Under the pieces are notes generated by a model, which was given only the letters and a program-made list of their open reading frames with translations, was not told the DNA's origin and ran no database searches. From assembly GCA_003511125.1 (NCBI GenBank), contig DOJV01000001.1, forward strand, positions 1 through 7,155: a stretch of 7,155 nucleotides of DNA, in the 5' to 3' direction. Position 1 is the stretch's first letter; each line of letters starts with the position of its first letter. Both the position numbers and the translations under genes were made by a program. Positions 6,516 to 7,155 of this stretch are shown piece by piece. Source of the DNA: Candidatus Uhrbacteria bacterium (GTDB lineage: Bacteria; Patescibacteriota; Patescibacteriia; UBA9934; GWF2-40-263).

Positions 6516-6839
6516 TTAGAATAAAGCGACAACTAAAAATAAAGCGGCAACCAAAAAGACAAACCAGCCCATGGTGAAAGCTAAAAGCAGAACAGCTTCC
6601 CGACTTTGTTTCTCGATAAGAAGCATGACCGGTTTTAGAAAAAACAAAATCGCCATAATCGCGGCCGAAACAACTAAAAGACTTAAAATTAAAATCGGAC
6701 CGAATAGATTTGGCAAGTTTGAGCCAAAAAAAGCTTCACCTTTGTCCAAAAAAAGTGAAATCGCAAAAATGTAAAGGATCGCCCCGGCCGCGTGTAACAA
6801 GCCACGAATGGCTGGTTGAGAAATATTGAGGTTTTTCAT
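6516..6839 (-). CDS. Small integral membrane protein, three predicted helices
   Basis: I cannot assign a function. The 107-residue product has hydrophobic stretches at about 13-31, 46-68 and 83-106, separated by 'DKGEAFFGSNLPN' (32-44) and 'IEKQSREA' (75-82), with a charged N-terminus 'MKNLN'. Under the positive-inside rule the N-terminus is probably cytoplasmic. I chose the ATG at 6837-6839 because upstream codons read like translated non-coding sequence and run into a terminator-like hairpin; an ATG at 6846-6848 would add only three residues. The frame is open to an ATG at 6920, but that 27-residue extension has no family-like character. The gene is first in the run of four closely spaced envelope genes, 49 bases before the GT2 gene. 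Short three-helix proteins of this style are, as I recall, common in Patescibacteria; they are unnamed. A holin or secretion component cannot be excluded, but nothing points to one. Confidence 0.72.
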   Translation of the reverse strand: MKNLNISQPAIRGLLHAAGAILYIFAISLFLDKGEAFFGSNLPNLFGPILILSLLVVSAAIMAILFFLKPVMLLIEKQSREAVLLLAFTMGWFVFLVAALFLVVALF

Positions 6840-6862
6840 AAAAATCATACTAATCTTAAAAC

Positions 6863-6885
6863 AAAAAAGGGGTTTTGGCAAACCC
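6863..6885 (-). terminator. Possible intrinsic terminator or attenuator upstream of the membrane-protein gene
   Basis: On the minus strand, GGGTTT (6880-6885) and AAACCC (6870-6875) form a 6-bp stem with a 4-base loop. One base later a run of six T follows (6863-6868), then GTTTT. This has the layout of a rho-independent terminator, but the stem is weak because half its pairs are A-T. It lies 24 bases upstream of the 6839 start. It may end a transcript entering from the right edge, or act as an attenuator for the operon. Confidence 0.42.
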
Positions 6886-6940
6886 GAGGTCTTAGAGGTG
6901 GAGTCTAAAAAAATTAGCATCTAACGGTTCGACGTTTCTT

Positions 6941-7025
6941 CACCCGGCCGTCCCTCTCACTCAACCGTTCGATTCCACCTCACCCCTCTCCTTTTGGGAG
7001 AGGGGTGAGGTGGACGGCCGGGGTG
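6941..7025. repeat. Nested palindromic element with a perfect 17-bp hairpin
   Basis: The core is CCACCTCACCCCTCTCC at 6975-6991, perfectly paired with 6997-7013 around the 5-base loop TTTTG. Outside it, CACCCGGCCGTCC (6941-6953) pairs with 7012-7025, leaving one extra G on the right. The outer right arm abuts the core, sharing GG at 7012-7013, while the left arm is separated from the core by 21 bases (6954-6974). TCACTCA (6957-6963) and TGAGTGA (7024-7030) could also pair, and AACGGTT (6923-6929) and AACCGTT (6963-6969) are inverted copies. No T-run follows the hairpin on either strand. It looks like a dispersed repeat of the REP or MITE class. Confidence 0.75.
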
Positions 7026-7155
7026 AGTGAAAAAAAAGGACAGCGAGTGAGTGAAACAATCGACAAACAACAGAAAAAATCAAAAAACCAGAAAAACACT
7101 TCAACCGGTCAAGTAAAAATACAACTGCTGGTAAAAAACTTTTCTATCTCCTAAA

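Larger units (their letters stand above)
6840..7155. other. 316-base stretch without a supported gene
   Basis: This leader of the operon holds the terminator-like hairpin (6863-6885), the nested palindrome (6941-7025) and an A-rich, purine-biased tract on the plus strand (about 7026-7155). On the minus strand a 17-codon frame ending in TGA at 7101-7103 could be the tail of a gene beyond the right edge, but it is too short to judge. On the plus strand a frame stays open from 6918 to a TAA at 7152-7154, with GTG but no ATG starts, and gives a lysine-rich peptide without family resemblance. No tRNA or convincing promoter was seen. A TATGAT at 6844-6849 on the minus strand resembles a -10 box for a leaderless transcript, but has no matching -35. 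Confidence 0.55.

Noticed and set aside
6840..6920. 27-residue N-terminal extension of the small membrane protein to an ATG at 6920
   Set aside because: The extension crosses the terminator-like hairpin and reads like translated non-coding sequence; the ATG at 6839 gives a natural start just before the first helix.
6921..6975. Possible tRNA-like fragment, suggested by GGTTCGA near 6926-6932
   Set aside because: No acceptor stem, anticodon arm or matching D arm can be built around it, and the GTTCGA is shared with a neighbouring inverted repeat.
6975..7013. Perfect 17-bp hairpin as an intrinsic terminator
   Set aside because: No T-run follows on either strand; a nearby A-run on the plus strand has the wrong base for termination in that direction.
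7023..7154. Plus-strand frame of 43 codons starting with GTG, giving a lysine- and glutamine-rich peptide
   Set aside because: It has no ATG, no ribosome site and no family resemblance, and its upstream part runs through the palindrome. The A-rich base composition alone makes a long open frame likely.

Overview
The window is a compact bacterial cell-envelope locus. All seven genes read on the minus strand, so transcription runs from high to low coordinates. Gene content, small intergenic gaps packed with structured repeats, a DUF4012 protein, a TrmB-type regulator and a diverged MreB together suggest a Candidate Phyla Radiation (Patescibacteria) genome, probably of the Parcubacteria group. 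This placement is inferred from gene character; no rRNA or ribosomal-protein marker is present to prove it. TGA ends one gene in a normal four-base stop/start overlap, so the code looks standard (table 11), not the recoded-TGA code of Gracilibacteria/Absconditabacteria.

In transcription order (right to left): a 316-base leader region with a large palindromic repeat and a terminator-like hairpin (6840-7155); a small three-helix membrane protein (6516-6839); two GT2 glycosyltransferases joined by an ATGA overlap (5396-6466 and 4611-5399); a 653-residue DUF4012 membrane-anchored protein (2622-4583); a 122-base gap with a second inverted repeat and a possible promoter; mreB (1495-2499); a 126-base gap filled end to end by a third, GC-rich palindromic element; a GT4 glycosyltransferase (274-1368); a short gap with an A/T-rich direct repeat; and the N-terminal part of a TrmB-like HTH regulator that runs off the left edge (1-225).

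The four genes from 6839 down to 2622 are tightly spaced (49-base gap, 4-base overlap, 27-base gap) and are probably one transcript. The likely theme is surface-polysaccharide building: cytoplasmic glycosyltransferases add sugars, the DUF4012 protein presents a large extracytoplasmic domain of unknown function, and MreB organises envelope growth. I found no polymerase, flippase or lipid-carrier transferase in the window, so the pathway is incomplete here.

I saw no defence system, CRISPR array, transposase or RNA gene. The most notable signal is non-coding: four of the intergenic spaces each carry a different structured repeat. The second point is an mreB without mreC/mreD, set between glycosyltransferase and DUF4012 genes.
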